In this document: piece by piece, positions 22,842 through 32,337 of the stretch | How positions within the stretch are numbered: the stretch's first letter is position 1 | How the letters are laid out: each line of letters opens with the position of its first letter | Assembly (NCBI GenBank): GCA_035293945.1 | Contig: DATGLV010000025.1 | Location: 1-64,000 of the forward strand | Origin: VAZQ01 sp035293945 | GTDB lineage: Bacteria; Pseudomonadota; Alphaproteobacteria; Rhizobiales; Xanthobacteraceae | Direction of reading: 5' to 3' | DNA: 64,000 nucleotides | The notes under the pieces: model-generated | Seen by the model: only the letters and a program-made list of their open reading frames with translations | The model's database searches: none | Told to the model about the DNA's origin: nothing | Position numbers and translations under genes: made by a program

Positions 22842-25800
22842 CTATTCCGCCGGCGCCGGAGCGCTTTGCGGTGGCGTCCGGCTGGAGCGATGGGCGATCC
22901 AGCGCGCGATCACGTAGAAGGCTGGCGTGAAGATGAGGCCGAAAGTGGTGACGCCGATCATACCGGAAAACACCGTGGTGCCCAGCGCCTGCCGCAGTTC
23001 CGAGCCCGCGCCGGTCGCCCAGACCAATGGAATGACCCCGAATATGAAGGCAAAGGACGTCATCAGAATGGGTCGCAGGCGCAGCCGCGCGGCTTCCACC
23101 GCGGCTTCCCCGCGGTTGCGCCCGTGATCCTCGAGCTGCCTGGCGAACTCAACGATGAGGATTGCGTTCTTGGCGGCAAGACCGATCAGCACGATGAAGC
23201 CTACCTGGGTCAGGATGTTGTTATCCATGCCACGCACGATAACGCCGGAGATCGAGGCAACGAGACACATCGGCACGATCAGGATGACGGCGAGCGGCAA
23301 GGTCAGGCTCTCGTATTGCGCGGCCAACACCAGGAACACGAACACGACGCCGAGCGCGAAAGCAAAGATCGAGGTGCTGCCGGCCCTGATCTGCTGATAG
23401 GCGAGCTGCGTCCATTCGTAGGCAAAGCCGTCGGGCAGAACCTGGGCAGCCAAATCCTGCATCGTATCGATGGCCTGGCCTTGGGAGTAGCCCGGCGCCG
23501 GCGCGCCGTCGAGCTCGGCCGCCGGATAGATGTTGTAGCGCGGCACCCGGTAAGGCCCGGCGATATCGCTGATGGTCGCGAACGAGCCAAGCGGGACGGT
23601 CTCGCCCGCGGAATTCCGCACGCGCAGATCCAGAACATCTTTCGGCCGTAGCCGATAGGGGCTGTCGGCTTCTGCCTGGACGCGAAAGGTCCGTCCGAAC
23701 AGGTTGAAATCGTTGACGTAAGATTGCCCGAGATAGACCTGAAGCGAATTGAAGACGTCGGTCACATTGATCCCGAGCAGCTGCGCCTTGGTGCGGTCGA
23801 TATCGAGATAGAGCTGCGGGGTCGCGGTCTCGAACTGAGAGAAGACCTGCACCAAGCCGGGTGTCTGATTGGCCCGCGCCGCCATCGCGGCGACTGCCTG
23901 CTGCAACGCCGCGTAGCCGCGGCCGGCGCGGTCCTCGATCATCATGCGGAAGCCGCCAGCATTGCCGATGCCGGCGACCGGCGGCGGCGCCACCACGACC
24001 ATGAAAGCTTCCTTGATGGCGGCATATTTGCGCGACAGCGCCGCCTGGATTGCCGACGCCGAGAGGTTCGGATTGCCGGCCCGCTTCTCGAACGGATCGA
24101 GCACCACGAAGGTCGCGCCCGCATTGGGCGCATTGGTGAAGGTGGCGGCGGAAAAGCCCACCAGCGTGAAGGCGTGCCCAACCCCGGGCGTGTCGAGCGC
24201 GATGTCGATCGCCCGGCGCATCACCTCATCGGTCCGCTGCAGCGAGGCGCCGGGCGGCAGCTGCGCCAGCACGATCAAATAGGTGCGATCCTGCTGCGGG
24301 ATGAAGCCGACCGGAGTCTTGCGGAACTCGTTGAGGCCGAATGCAATCACGCCGGCATAGAGCAGCAGCATGATCACGGCAAAGCGCACGACTACGCCGG
24401 CGAGCCTTCCGTAGCCATGCGCGACCGCATCGAAGGCGCGATTGAATAGGCGGAAGAAGCCGTGGATCGGCAGCATCCACCAGGCCGGCCGCGCATGGTG
24501 GTCGCGCGGCTTGAGCACCAGAGCGCACATTGCCGGCGACAATGTCAATGACACGATCAGCGAGATGACGGTCGAGCCGGCGATGGTCAGCGCGAACTGA
24601 CGGTAAAATTGACCGGTGATGCCGGTGATGAAGGCGGAGGGAATGAACACCGCGCACAGGACGAGCGCGATGGCGATCAGTGCGCCGCCAACCTCGTCCA
24701 TGCTGCGGACGGCCGCCTCGCGTGGATTGAGGCCAGCCTCGATATTGCGCTCGACGTTCTCGACCACCACGATCGCATCGTCCACGACAATGCCGATCGC
24801 GAGCACGAGACCGAACAGCGACAGGTTGTTCAGCGTGAAGCCGAACGTGCCCATCACGAAGAAGGTGCCGACGAGCGAGATCGGGATGGCGACGATCGGA
24901 ATGATGGCGGCGCGCCAAGTCTGCAGGAACAGGATCACCACCGCGACCACGAGGATCATCGCCTCGAAGATCGTCTCGATCACCGCCTGCACCGATTGGC
25001 GGATGAATTGCGTCGGATCATAGATGATGGCGTAGTCGAGACCGGCCGGGAAGGTCTTGGCGACCTCCGCCATGGCGGCGCGAATATTGTCGCCGGTCGC
25101 CAGCGCATTGGAGCCGGGCCGCTGGAAAATTGCCAAGACGATCGAGACATCCTTGTCGAGATAGCCGGTCGAGCCGTAGTCCTGCCCGGTGAGCTCGACC
25201 CGCCCCACGTCCTTGATGCGTACGATCGCGTCGGGAGTCTGCTTGATGACAATATTTGCGAATTGCTCGGGATCGGACAGGCGGCCGAGCGTGCGCACTG
25301 CCACCTGGAAGGCGAGCTGGTCGGGCACCGGCGGCTGATTGAGCACACCGGAGGCGACCTGGATGTTCTGGCCCTGCAGCGCGTTGGTGACGTCGAGCGC
25401 GGTGAGGTTCAAGGACTGCAAGCGATTGGGATCGAGCCACACTTGCATGGCGTAGTCGCGCGCGCCGAAGATGGTGATCGAGCCCACGCCGTCGACACGG
25501 GTCAACAGATCCTTGATCTGGATATTGGCGTAGTTCGACATGAACAACGCGTCGCGCGACTTGTCCGGCGAGAACAGGTTCACGGCCAGCAGGATGTCGG
25601 GCGATGCCTTGGCCACGGTCACACCGATCTGCTGCACCTGCGTGGGCAGGCGCGGCGTGGCGGTGGAGACGCGATTCTGCACCTGCACCTGCGCGATATC
25701 GAGATTGGTGCCGATGTCGAAGGTGACCGCGATGGCGAAACGGCCATCGGCGGTCGAGTTGGAGGAGATGTAGAGCATTCCCTCCGCGCCGTTCACCTGC

Positions 25801-26006
25801 TGCTCGATCGGCGCCACCACGGTCTCGGCCACGGTTTCGGCGCTGGCGCCGGGGAACTGGCCGGTGATGTTGATCACCGGCGGAGCGATCTCCGGATATT
25901 GGGCGATTGGCAGCCGGCTGAATGAGACGACGCCGAGGATCACGAACACGATCGACACCACCGAGGCGAAGATCGGCCGATCGATGAAGAAATGCGATAT
26001 GCGCAC
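22842..26006 (-). CDS. RND efflux pump inner-membrane subunit, HAE1 family
   Basis: A 1054-residue protein of normal HAE1 length with twelve helices and two large periplasmic loops. It opens FIDRPIFASVVSIVFVILG, and the proton-relay pair is in GIVVDDAIVVVENVERN (residues about 404-420). It pumps drugs, detergents or solvents out across both membranes together with an adaptor and an outer-membrane channel. The adaptor gene is directly upstream (97-base gap). No TolC-type channel gene is present here, so it must be shared. Confidence 0.95.
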   Translation of the reverse strand: MRISHFFIDRPIFASVVSIVFVILGVVSFSRLPIAQYPEIAPPVINITGQFPGASAETVAETVVAPIEQQVNGAEGMLYISSNSTADGRFAIAVTFDIGTNLDIAQVQVQNRVSTATPRLPTQVQQIGVTVAKASPDILLAVNLFSPDKSRDALFMSNYANIQIKDLLTRVDGVGSITIFGARDYAMQVWLDPNRLQSLNLTALDVTNALQGQNIQVASGVLNQPPVPDQLAFQVAVRTLGRLSDPEQFANIVIKQTPDAIVRIKDVGRVELTGQDYGSTGYLDKDVSIVLAIFQRPGSNALATGDNIRAAMAEVAKTFPAGLDYAIIYDPTQFIRQSVQAVIETIFEAMILVVAVVILFLQTWRAAIIPIVAIPISLVGTFFVMGTFGFTLNNLSLFGLVLAIGIVVDDAIVVVENVERNIEAGLNPREAAVRSMDEVGGALIAIALVLCAVFIPSAFITGITGQFYRQFALTIAGSTVISLIVSLTLSPAMCALVLKPRDHHARPAWWMLPIHGFFRLFNRAFDAVAHGYGRLAGVVVRFAVIMLLLYAGVIAFGLNEFRKTPVGFIPQQDRTYLIVLAQLPPGASLQRTDEVMRRAIDIALDTPGVGHAFTLVGFSAATFTNAPNAGATFVVLDPFEKRAGNPNLSASAIQAALSRKYAAIKEAFMVVVAPPPVAGIGNAGGFRMMIEDRAGRGYAALQQAVAAMAARANQTPGLVQVFSQFETATPQLYLDIDRTKAQLLGINVTDVFNSLQVYLGQSYVNDFNLFGRTFRVQAEADSPYRLRPKDVLDLRVRNSAGETVPLGSFATISDIAGPYRVPRYNIYPAAELDGAPAPGYSQGQAIDTMQDLAAQVLPDGFAYEWTQLAYQQIRAGSTSIFAFALGVVFVFLVLAAQYESLTLPLAVILIVPMCLVASISGVIVRGMDNNILTQVGFIVLIGLAAKNAILIVEFARQLEDHGRNRGEAAVEAARLRLRPILMTSFAFIFGVIPLVWATGAGSELRQALGTTVFSGMIGVTTFGLIFTPAFYVIARWIAHRSSRTPPQSAPAPAE

Positions 26007-26103
26007 GCCGCAGCCTCAGCCTTTATGTGACCCGTGCCTTAAGGGCGGATTTCCATTGAACGGGGGCCGAACGCACGCCCGGATTTCAGTTTTGCCGAGC
26101 ATG

Positions 26104-27306
26104 CTAGCCGTTCTTGGCATTGCTATTGGCCTCACCGGGCGGCGGGCTCTTGTCCTCCTCCGGGGTGACCTTCAACCCCGGGCGGATGCGCGCGATGCCG
26201 TTGACCACGACGCGATCGTCGGCGGCGATCCCGCTCTTGATCACGCGCAGTCCGTCATAGATATCGCCGAGGGTGACGTATTTCGGCCGCGCGATGTTCT
26301 CGCTGTCCACCACCAGCACGTATTTGCGCGCCTGCTCCGACCCGATCGCCACATCAGGCACGAGCAGTGCCGGATAGGCAGGCGAGCCGGGCACGCGAAT
26401 GCGTGCGAACATGCCGGGTGTGAACAGGCCCTGGTCGTTGGCGAACTCCGCTCGGCCGCGGATCGTGCCTGACGTGCGGTCGATGACGTTGTCGACGAAA
26501 TCGAGGCTGCCCGAATGCTTGAAATCGGATTCATCGAGCAGCTTGAGCGAAACGTAGACGCCCCCTTCGCGGCCGGTGACGTCCTCGCCACGGCTGGAAA
26601 GCCGCTCGTAGCGCAGATAAGCCGCCTCATCGAAAGTGAACTCGAAGCGAATTGGGTTGGTCGAGACGATGGTGGCGAGAAGCGTGGTGTTGCCGCTGGT
26701 GCCGCCAGTCACCAGATTGCCGGGTGAGACCCGCCGGTCGCCGATGCGGCCTGCGACCGGCGCCCTGAGCTCTGTGAATTCGAGATCGAGCTTGGCCTGT
26801 TGGACGGCTGCTTCCTGCGCCTGAACCGAGGCTTCCGCGACCCGCTTGGCCTGGGTGCGCTGGTCGAAGGTCTGCTCGGTGATCGTCTTATTGCGCACCA
26901 GCTCCTGGCCGCGGGCGAGGTCCGCTTCCGCGAACGCGAGATTCGCCTTCGCCTGCGCCAGATTGGCGTTCGCTTGGTCGAGCGCAGCCTGGAACGGCCG
27001 CTTGTCGATGGTGAAGAGCAGATCTCCCTGCTTGACCATCTGGCCGTCTTCGAACGCGATCTTTTCGAGGTAGCCTGACACCCGCGCGCGTATCTCGACC
27101 GAATCGACCGCCACGAAGCGGCCCACATATTCGTCCTGGTCGATGATGGTGCGCTGAACCGGCTTGGCGACGGTGACCGACGGCGGCGGCGGAGCAGACG
27201 CTTGGTTCTGCCCGCTGCTGCAGCCGACAAGAACCCCCGCCAGCGCCAAGCAAGCCGTAGCGGAAGTGAAGCGCACGAAAATGGTGCGCGCGAACGAATT
27301 GCGCAT
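26104..27306 (-). CDS. RND efflux periplasmic adaptor lipoprotein
   Basis: 400 residues from the ATG at 27306, chosen because a lipoprotein signal starts there (LAGVLVGC lipobox, Cys near residue 29); the longer frame to 27534 is rejected. It has the adaptor layout: N-terminal beta strands, lipoyl half-motif (VSGYLEKIAFEDGQMVKQGD), a helical hairpin of Ala/Gln-rich heptads, second lipoyl half (ELRAPVAGRIGD), and a beta-barrel. It links the RND pump with the outer channel and is the first gene of the pump operon, divergent from the HtrA-like protease gene. Confidence 0.93.
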   Translation of the reverse strand: MRNSFARTIFVRFTSATACLALAGVLVGCSSGQNQASAPPPPSVTVAKPVQRTIIDQDEYVGRFVAVDSVEIRARVSGYLEKIAFEDGQMVKQGDLLFTIDKRPFQAALDQANANLAQAKANLAFAEADLARGQELVRNKTITEQTFDQRTQAKRVAEASVQAQEAAVQQAKLDLEFTELRAPVAGRIGDRRVSPGNLVTGGTSGNTTLLATIVSTNPIRFEFTFDEAAYLRYERLSSRGEDVTGREGGVYVSLKLLDESDFKHSGSLDFVDNVIDRTSGTIRGRAEFANDQGLFTPGMFARIRVPGSPAYPALLVPDVAIGSEQARKYVLVVDSENIARPKYVTLGDIYDGLRVIKSGIAADDRVVVNGIARIRPGLKVTPEEDKSPPPGEANSNAKNG

Positions 27307-27506
27307 CAGCGAGGCCTGATCCCTGCGACTCTCGGCCGCCCTCATATAGGTACGGTTCGCGACTGAGGGAGGGGGCAAAACGGAGCCACCCCTCCTCTTT
27401 TTCAGTCGGCGGCACCATATGTGCAACCGACGTATCTGCAAGCAAAACCAGAAAACCCGCATATCGCGAGGGCCAGCCCTGCCTTCGGTGCAGAGCACGG
27501 TCTCCA

Positions 27507-28514
27507 ATGGGTCAGCCAAACATGCTCGACACACCTACGATTCCCTTCAGTGGGCCACCAGACGTTCCAAGCGAGGATCGGGCGCTCCTCGATGCCTATT
27601 CGCGCGCTGTAATCGACGTGGTCGACCGCGTCGGCCCGGCGGTGGTGCGCCTGGATGTGAAGGCAAAGGATGGACGGCGCGGCGGCACCGGCTCCGGCGT
27701 CATCGTCGCTCCCGACGGCCTGGTGCTCACCAACAGCCACGTCGTGGGCGGCGCATCGCAGGTCTCCGTCGCCACGGTCGACGGGCGCAATCTCGGCGCG
27801 CGCGTCGTTGGCGACGATCCTGACACGGATCTCGCGCTGGTGCGCATCGATGCGCCAGTGACCCTGCCGGCAGCCGCGCTAGGCAATTCCAAACAGCTCA
27901 AGCGGGGACAGCTGGTGATCGCAATTGGCAATCCGCTCGGATTTGAGTCAACGGTCACAACGGGTGTGGTGTCGGCGCTAGGCCGCTCGCTCAGGGCACG
28001 ATCCGGTCGGCTGATCGATGATGTGATCCAGACGGATGCGGCGCTCAATCCGGGCAATTCAGGCGGACCGCTGGTATCCTCGCGCGGCGAGGTGGTCGGC
28101 ATCAATACAGCCGTGATCCTCGGGGCGCAGGGCATCTGCTTTGCGGTCGCCGCCAATACTGCGAATTTCGTGCTTGGCGAGCTGGTGCGTCATGGACGGG
28201 TGCGACGTGCCTATATCGGGATCGCGGCACAGCAGATCGCCATTCCGCGTCGCCTGCGGCATGCTGGCGGGCTCACCCAGGAGAGCGCGGTGCTGGCCGC
28301 AAGCGTCGAGGCGGGAAGCCCGGCCGAGCGGGCCGGCGTCAAGGCCAGAGATATTATTCTCGCCCTCGATGGTGCTCCGATCACGGGCGGCGATGATCTC
28401 ATCCGCGTTCTTGCCGGCGACAAGATCGGCCGCACCATCGAGATCGAGGTCCTGCGCGGCGGCAGCCGCCATCTTCTGCCGCTGGTGCCGCAGGAGCGTG
28501 CCAACCGCGGCTGA
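27507..28514 (+). CDS. HtrA-like S1C serine protease with one PDZ domain
   Basis: 335 residues. The chymotrypsin-like triad is intact: His78 in TNSHVV, Asp108 in DTDLAL and Ser185 in GNSGGPL. One PDZ domain follows at about residues 245-325 (AGSPAERAGVKARDIILALDG). Unlike DegP there is no signal peptide or membrane anchor before the protease domain, for either Met1 or Met6, so it may be cytosolic. It is divergent from the RND adaptor. A role in protein quality control or in processing a regulator is inference. Confidence 0.88.
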   Translation: MGQPNMLDTPTIPFSGPPDVPSEDRALLDAYSRAVIDVVDRVGPAVVRLDVKAKDGRRGGTGSGVIVAPDGLVLTNSHVVGGASQVSVATVDGRNLGARVVGDDPDTDLALVRIDAPVTLPAAALGNSKQLKRGQLVIAIGNPLGFESTVTTGVVSALGRSLRARSGRLIDDVIQTDAALNPGNSGGPLVSSRGEVVGINTAVILGAQGICFAVAANTANFVLGELVRHGRVRRAYIGIAAQQIAIPRRLRHAGGLTQESAVLAASVEAGSPAERAGVKARDIILALDGAPITGGDDLIRVLAGDKIGRTIEIEVLRGGSRHLLPLVPQERANRG

Positions 28515-28520
28515 GAGCGT

Positions 28521-30074
28521 TCAGCTTGCGGCGGCGGAACGGCGGCGGCGCAGCAGGGCGAGCCACTGCGGGCCGAACAGCGCGAGCACCGCGCCGCCAT
28601 AGACCAGCGCGCCCACCAAGGCGAGCACCGTGAGCGTTGCCTCGTCGCGCAGCCGCGGCCATGACCGGAACAACGAAGCGACCGGCGCTTGCGCCATATA
28701 AAGCGCAAGCGCGAGCGCAGCCCCGGCGACGGCAAGACGGGCGATCGTGCGCTTGAGCTCACTGCTGAGCCCGATGCGCCCTGCCTGCGCCGCGAACCAG
28801 ATGACCAGAAAGAGATTGATCCAAGCCCCAATTGTGGTTGCGAGCGCCAGGCCGACCTGGGCAAGGGATGTGGTGGCAAACAGCAGAGCCTTGAACGCAA
28901 CGTTCACGACGACGGCGGTCAAAGCGGCCCTGACGGGGGTAGCGGTATCGCCGCGGGCGAGGAAGGTCGCAACCACGCTGCGCACCAGGACGAACGGCAG
29001 GAGGCCGATCGCATAGGCCGCAAGCGTTGCGCCGGCAGCTTCGGCATCGGCGGCCGTGAAGGCGCCGCGCAAGAACAGCGCGCGCATGATCAAATCGGGG
29101 ATCAGCAGAAAGGCGACGATACAGGGGATCGACAGCAGGAGCGTGAGCTCGATGGCGCGATTTTGCGCGCGGCGGGCGCCTGCCTCATCGCCGGCGGCGA
29201 TGAGGCGGGTCATCTCCGGCAGCACCACCGTGCCGGCGGCGATGCCGATGACCCCGATCGGCAGTTGGTTGAGCCGGTCCGCATAGTAGAGCGCTGACAG
29301 AGCACCCGCGGAAAGAAAGCTCGCGATAATAGTGTCGGCGAACAACGCGATCTGCAGGCCGGCCGAGCCGACGACCGCAGGGCCCAGCGCCTTGAAGAAG
29401 CGTTTGACGTCGTCATCCCATTGCGGTCGGCGGAACGCCGTCAGCACGCCGTTGCGCCAGGTATCGCCGCCGACCAGCAGGGCTTGCAGAACCCCTGAAA
29501 TGAGTACCCCCCAGGCGGCGGCGTGGCCTGCGGTCGTAAAGCTCGCCGCCAGCGCGAGCGTGGCCATCATCGCAATATTGAGCAGGATCGGCGCCGCCGC
29601 CGCGCTGGCGAAGCGCTGCATCGCGTTCAAGATGCCGCCGTAGAGCGTGACCAGCGTGATCAGGAGCAGGTAGGGAAAGGTGATGCGCGTAAGCTCGACC
29701 GCAAGCGCAAATCGCTCGGCGTCCTGCGCAAAGCCGGGCGCCAACAACGAGATCACCGTCGGGGTGAACAAGAGCGCAGCCGCAAGCAGCACAATTTGGC
29801 TGGCGAAAAGAAGCGTGAAGATGCGGTCTGCGAACAGCTGCGCCGGCAGCGCGCCGCCCGTTTCCCGGATGCGCGCGTAGGCGGGTATGAAGGCGGCATT
29901 GAAGGCCCCTTCGGCGAAGATGGCGCGGAAATGATTGGGCAGGCGGAACGACACGAAGAAGGCGTCGGCGACGGGCCCGGCTCCAAGCACAGCGGCGAGC
30001 AGAATATCGCGAGCAAAGCCTGTCAGCCGCGAGAGCAGCGTCAGGCCGCCAACGGTGAACATACGGCCGATCAT
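28521..30074 (-). CDS. murJ: Lipid II flippase MurJ
   Basis: 517 residues from the ATG at 30074, whose product starts MIGRMFTVGGLTLLSRLTGFARD, the usual MurJ opening; a 15-residue longer start is possible. About 14 membrane helices and the conserved FRLPNHFRAIFAEGAF loop are present. It flips lipid-linked peptidoglycan precursor to the periplasm. It is the last gene of a minus-strand group behind the aminotransferase and oxidoreductase genes, with a 41-base gap. Confidence 0.95.
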   Translation of the reverse strand: MIGRMFTVGGLTLLSRLTGFARDILLAAVLGAGPVADAFFVSFRLPNHFRAIFAEGAFNAAFIPAYARIRETGGALPAQLFADRIFTLLFASQIVLLAAALLFTPTVISLLAPGFAQDAERFALAVELTRITFPYLLLITLVTLYGGILNAMQRFASAAAAPILLNIAMMATLALAASFTTAGHAAAWGVLISGVLQALLVGGDTWRNGVLTAFRRPQWDDDVKRFFKALGPAVVGSAGLQIALFADTIIASFLSAGALSALYYADRLNQLPIGVIGIAAGTVVLPEMTRLIAAGDEAGARRAQNRAIELTLLLSIPCIVAFLLIPDLIMRALFLRGAFTAADAEAAGATLAAYAIGLLPFVLVRSVVATFLARGDTATPVRAALTAVVVNVAFKALLFATTSLAQVGLALATTIGAWINLFLVIWFAAQAGRIGLSSELKRTIARLAVAGAALALALYMAQAPVASLFRSWPRLRDEATLTVLALVGALVYGGAVLALFGPQWLALLRRRRSAAAS

Positions 30075-30115
30075 CGGCTGGTTTCCGTGGATACCGCGCG
30101 ACGTACCAACGCTTG

Positions 30116-31270
30116 TCAACCGGCGAGCGCCTCGCGGCAGGCAGCGATGATCCGATCCTGGGTCGGCTCGTCCAGATAGGCATGCATCGGCAAGCTGACC
30201 ACTTCCTCGGCGAGCCTATCGCAGACCGGTACACCGCCCGCGGCCACGGGAAAATGCCGATAGGCCACCTGGCGGTTAAGCGGAATCGGATAGTAGATCG
30301 CGGTCGGGATGCCTTGCGCCCTGAGGGTCGCGGTGAACTGATCGCGTTGCCCGGCCGGAAGGCGGATCGTGTATTGGGCCCAGACCGAGGTTGCATCTTT
30401 GGCGATCTGCGGCACCGGCGCCAAGTCGGCGAGCTCGGCGTTGTAGCGCCGGGCGACCGCATTGCGCGCCGCGATCTCGTCGGGAAAGATCTTCAGCTTC
30501 TCAATCAAGACGGCGGCCTGGATGGTATCGAAGCGGCCATTGATGCCGATGCGCACGGCCTCGTAGCGGTGCCGCCCCTCCCCATGGACGCGCAGGCTGC
30601 GCATCACCGCGGCAAGTTCATCATCGTCGGTGAAGACGGCACCGCCGTCCCCGTAGCAGCCCAGTGGCTTTGCGGGAAAGAAGCTGGTGGCGGTGAGCGG
30701 CGCCAGGGTGCCGACACGGCGGTTCCCATAGGTCGCCCCAAAGCTTTGGGCAGCATCGTCCAACACGAACAGGTTTTCGGCAGCCGCGATGGTGGCCAGG
30801 GCGGCATGGTCGGCCGGCTGGCCGAACATGTCGACCGCGATGATCGCCTTGGGGGCGAGGCCGGCCTTGCGGGCGGTCGCGATCGCACGCTTGGCGCTTC
30901 CCGGATCGAGATTGAAGCTTGCCGCATCGACATCGGCGAAAACCGGGACGGCACCTACGAGCGCCACCACCTCCGCGGTCGCCGTGAAGGTGAAAGCCGG
31001 ACAGATCACCGCGTCGCCCGCCCCCACACCTCTGGCCATCAGGGCAAGCAGGAGCGCGTCGGTGCCGCTGGCGCAGGTGATCGCGTGCCTGGCGCCGCAA
31101 AACGCGGACAGATCCGCCTCCAGCGTCCCTACCTCAGGTCCCATGATGAACTGGCAGTGCGCGAGCACCCGATCGATCGCCTCGTCGATTTTGGCGCCCA
31201 GGCGCCGGCGCTGCGCCGCAACGTCGATAAACGGGATTGGAACGGGAGTCGGACGAGCGTGCTGATTCAT
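30116..31270 (-). CDS. DegT/DnrJ-family sugar aminotransferase (GnnB- or WbpE-like)
   Basis: A 384-residue PLP enzyme of the nucleotide-sugar aminotransferase family. The PLP-binding Lys201 is in FFPAKPLGCYGDGG; the pocket Asp pair 171-172 and Gln175 are in LDDAAQSFG. It adds an amino group to a keto-sugar nucleotide with glutamate as donor. Directly upstream (69-base gap) is a Gfo/Idh/MocA oxidoreductase, the same pairing as GnnA-GnnB, which make UDP-GlcNAc3N for amide-linked lipid A, or WbpB-WbpE, which need an acetyltransferase not found here. The GnnB reading is preferred. Confidence 0.85.
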   Translation of the reverse strand: MNQHARPTPVPIPFIDVAAQRRRLGAKIDEAIDRVLAHCQFIMGPEVGTLEADLSAFCGARHAITCASGTDALLLALMARGVGAGDAVICPAFTFTATAEVVALVGAVPVFADVDAASFNLDPGSAKRAIATARKAGLAPKAIIAVDMFGQPADHAALATIAAAENLFVLDDAAQSFGATYGNRRVGTLAPLTATSFFPAKPLGCYGDGGAVFTDDDELAAVMRSLRVHGEGRHRYEAVRIGINGRFDTIQAAVLIEKLKIFPDEIAARNAVARRYNAELADLAPVPQIAKDATSVWAQYTIRLPAGQRDQFTATLRAQGIPTAIYYPIPLNRQVAYRHFPVAAGGVPVCDRLAEEVVSLPMHAYLDEPTQDRIIAACREALAG

Positions 31271-31338
31271 TGGTCGCGAGGATTACCTTGAGCGATGACA
31301 GAAAACGAGCGGTGACGGATTATGACCGGCAGGCCTCT

Positions 31339-32337
31339 TCAGCCGATCACGCGCCGCGGTCGGGGCCGCGACGCGGTGCCCGGCATCGAGCTGCCGTTGA
31401 GGCAGCGGATGGCAATCTCGAGGCTGGCCACACCCTCCTCGCCGGTCACCGCGGGACGCGTTCCGTGCCGGATCGCGCTTACGAATGCCTGCAGCTCGGT
31501 CCGCAAGGGCTCCGCATGCCCGACGGATAGGTGCCGCATCGAATAGCTGCCGTCGGGCTGGAAGCCGAAACACTCAGTCACCTGCCGCGTCAGCAAATCG
31601 CCCATGATGTATTTCTTGCGCGTGGCAACCGTGACGCTGCGCGCCTTGAATGGCGTGAGCCAATTCGTGTTGATATGCGCAAGCACACCCGACGCCGTGC
31701 GAAATTGCAAGAGCGCGATGTCCTCGCGCTCGGCGATGGCGCTGGAGAGCTGGGGCTGAACCTCGACAATATCCGAATCGGTAAACCAGCGGATCAGATC
31801 GATGTCGTGGACCGCGAGATCGATGACGACCCCCACATTAGACATGCGCGGCGGGAACGGACCCACGCGGGTGATGGCGATGGACAGAATGTCCTCGTCG
31901 CGGATCGCATTCTTGATCGCTTCGACTGCCGGATTGAAGCGCTCGACATGGCCGACCATGAGCGTCACATCGGCACGCTCGGCCGCCGCAATGATGGCCT
32001 GACCTTCCACAACCGAAGGGGCGATCGGTTTCTCCACCAGGATATGAACGCCATTACGGATGCAGGTGAGCGCCAGATCGCGGTGCAGGTGTGTGGGCGC
32101 CGCGATCGTGATGGCATCGACACCGGCCGCGATCAGGCTCTCCACATCGGCGTGCCCAGAGCAGCCGAGCGCTTGCGATACATAGTTGCGTTGGCGCTCG
32201 TCCGCATCGGCGATGCCGACCAGCTTTACATCCGCAAGCTCGGCAAGCACGCGGGCATGGTTGGAGCCCATAACCCCGACGCCCACAACGCCCAGACGCA
32301 GCGGACGGCTTGCATCAACGTTTGCGGAGTACGCCAT
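31339..32337 (-). CDS. Gfo/Idh/MocA-family oxidoreductase (GnnA- or WbpB-like)
   Basis: A 332-residue NAD-dependent oxidoreductase. The Rossmann motif GVVGVGVMGSNHARV is near residue 16, the EKP motif (ILVEKPIAPS) near 105, and the catalytic region VIDLAVHDIDLIRW near 180. Such enzymes oxidise sugar-ring carbons, here presumably the 3-OH of a UDP-GlcNAc derivative. The aminotransferase directly downstream would then use the 3-keto product. The pair looks like the first gene of a unit ending with murJ. The exact sugar is an inference. Confidence 0.85.
   Translation of the reverse strand: MAYSANVDASRPLRLGVVGVGVMGSNHARVLAELADVKLVGIADADERQRNYVSQALGCSGHADVESLIAAGVDAITIAAPTHLHRDLALTCIRNGVHILVEKPIAPSVVEGQAIIAAAERADVTLMVGHVERFNPAVEAIKNAIRDEDILSIAITRVGPFPPRMSNVGVVIDLAVHDIDLIRWFTDSDIVEVQPQLSSAIAEREDIALLQFRTASGVLAHINTNWLTPFKARSVTVATRKKYIMGDLLTRQVTECFGFQPDGSYSMRHLSVGHAEPLRTELQAFVSAIRHGTRPAVTGEEGVASLEIAIRCLNGSSMPGTASRPRPRRVIG

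Noticed and set aside
24609..25925. 438-codon plus-strand frame in the RND pump gene
   Set aside because: It is antisense to a full-length HAE1 pump with intact motifs; its product is His/Asp/Arg-rich low-complexity sequence.
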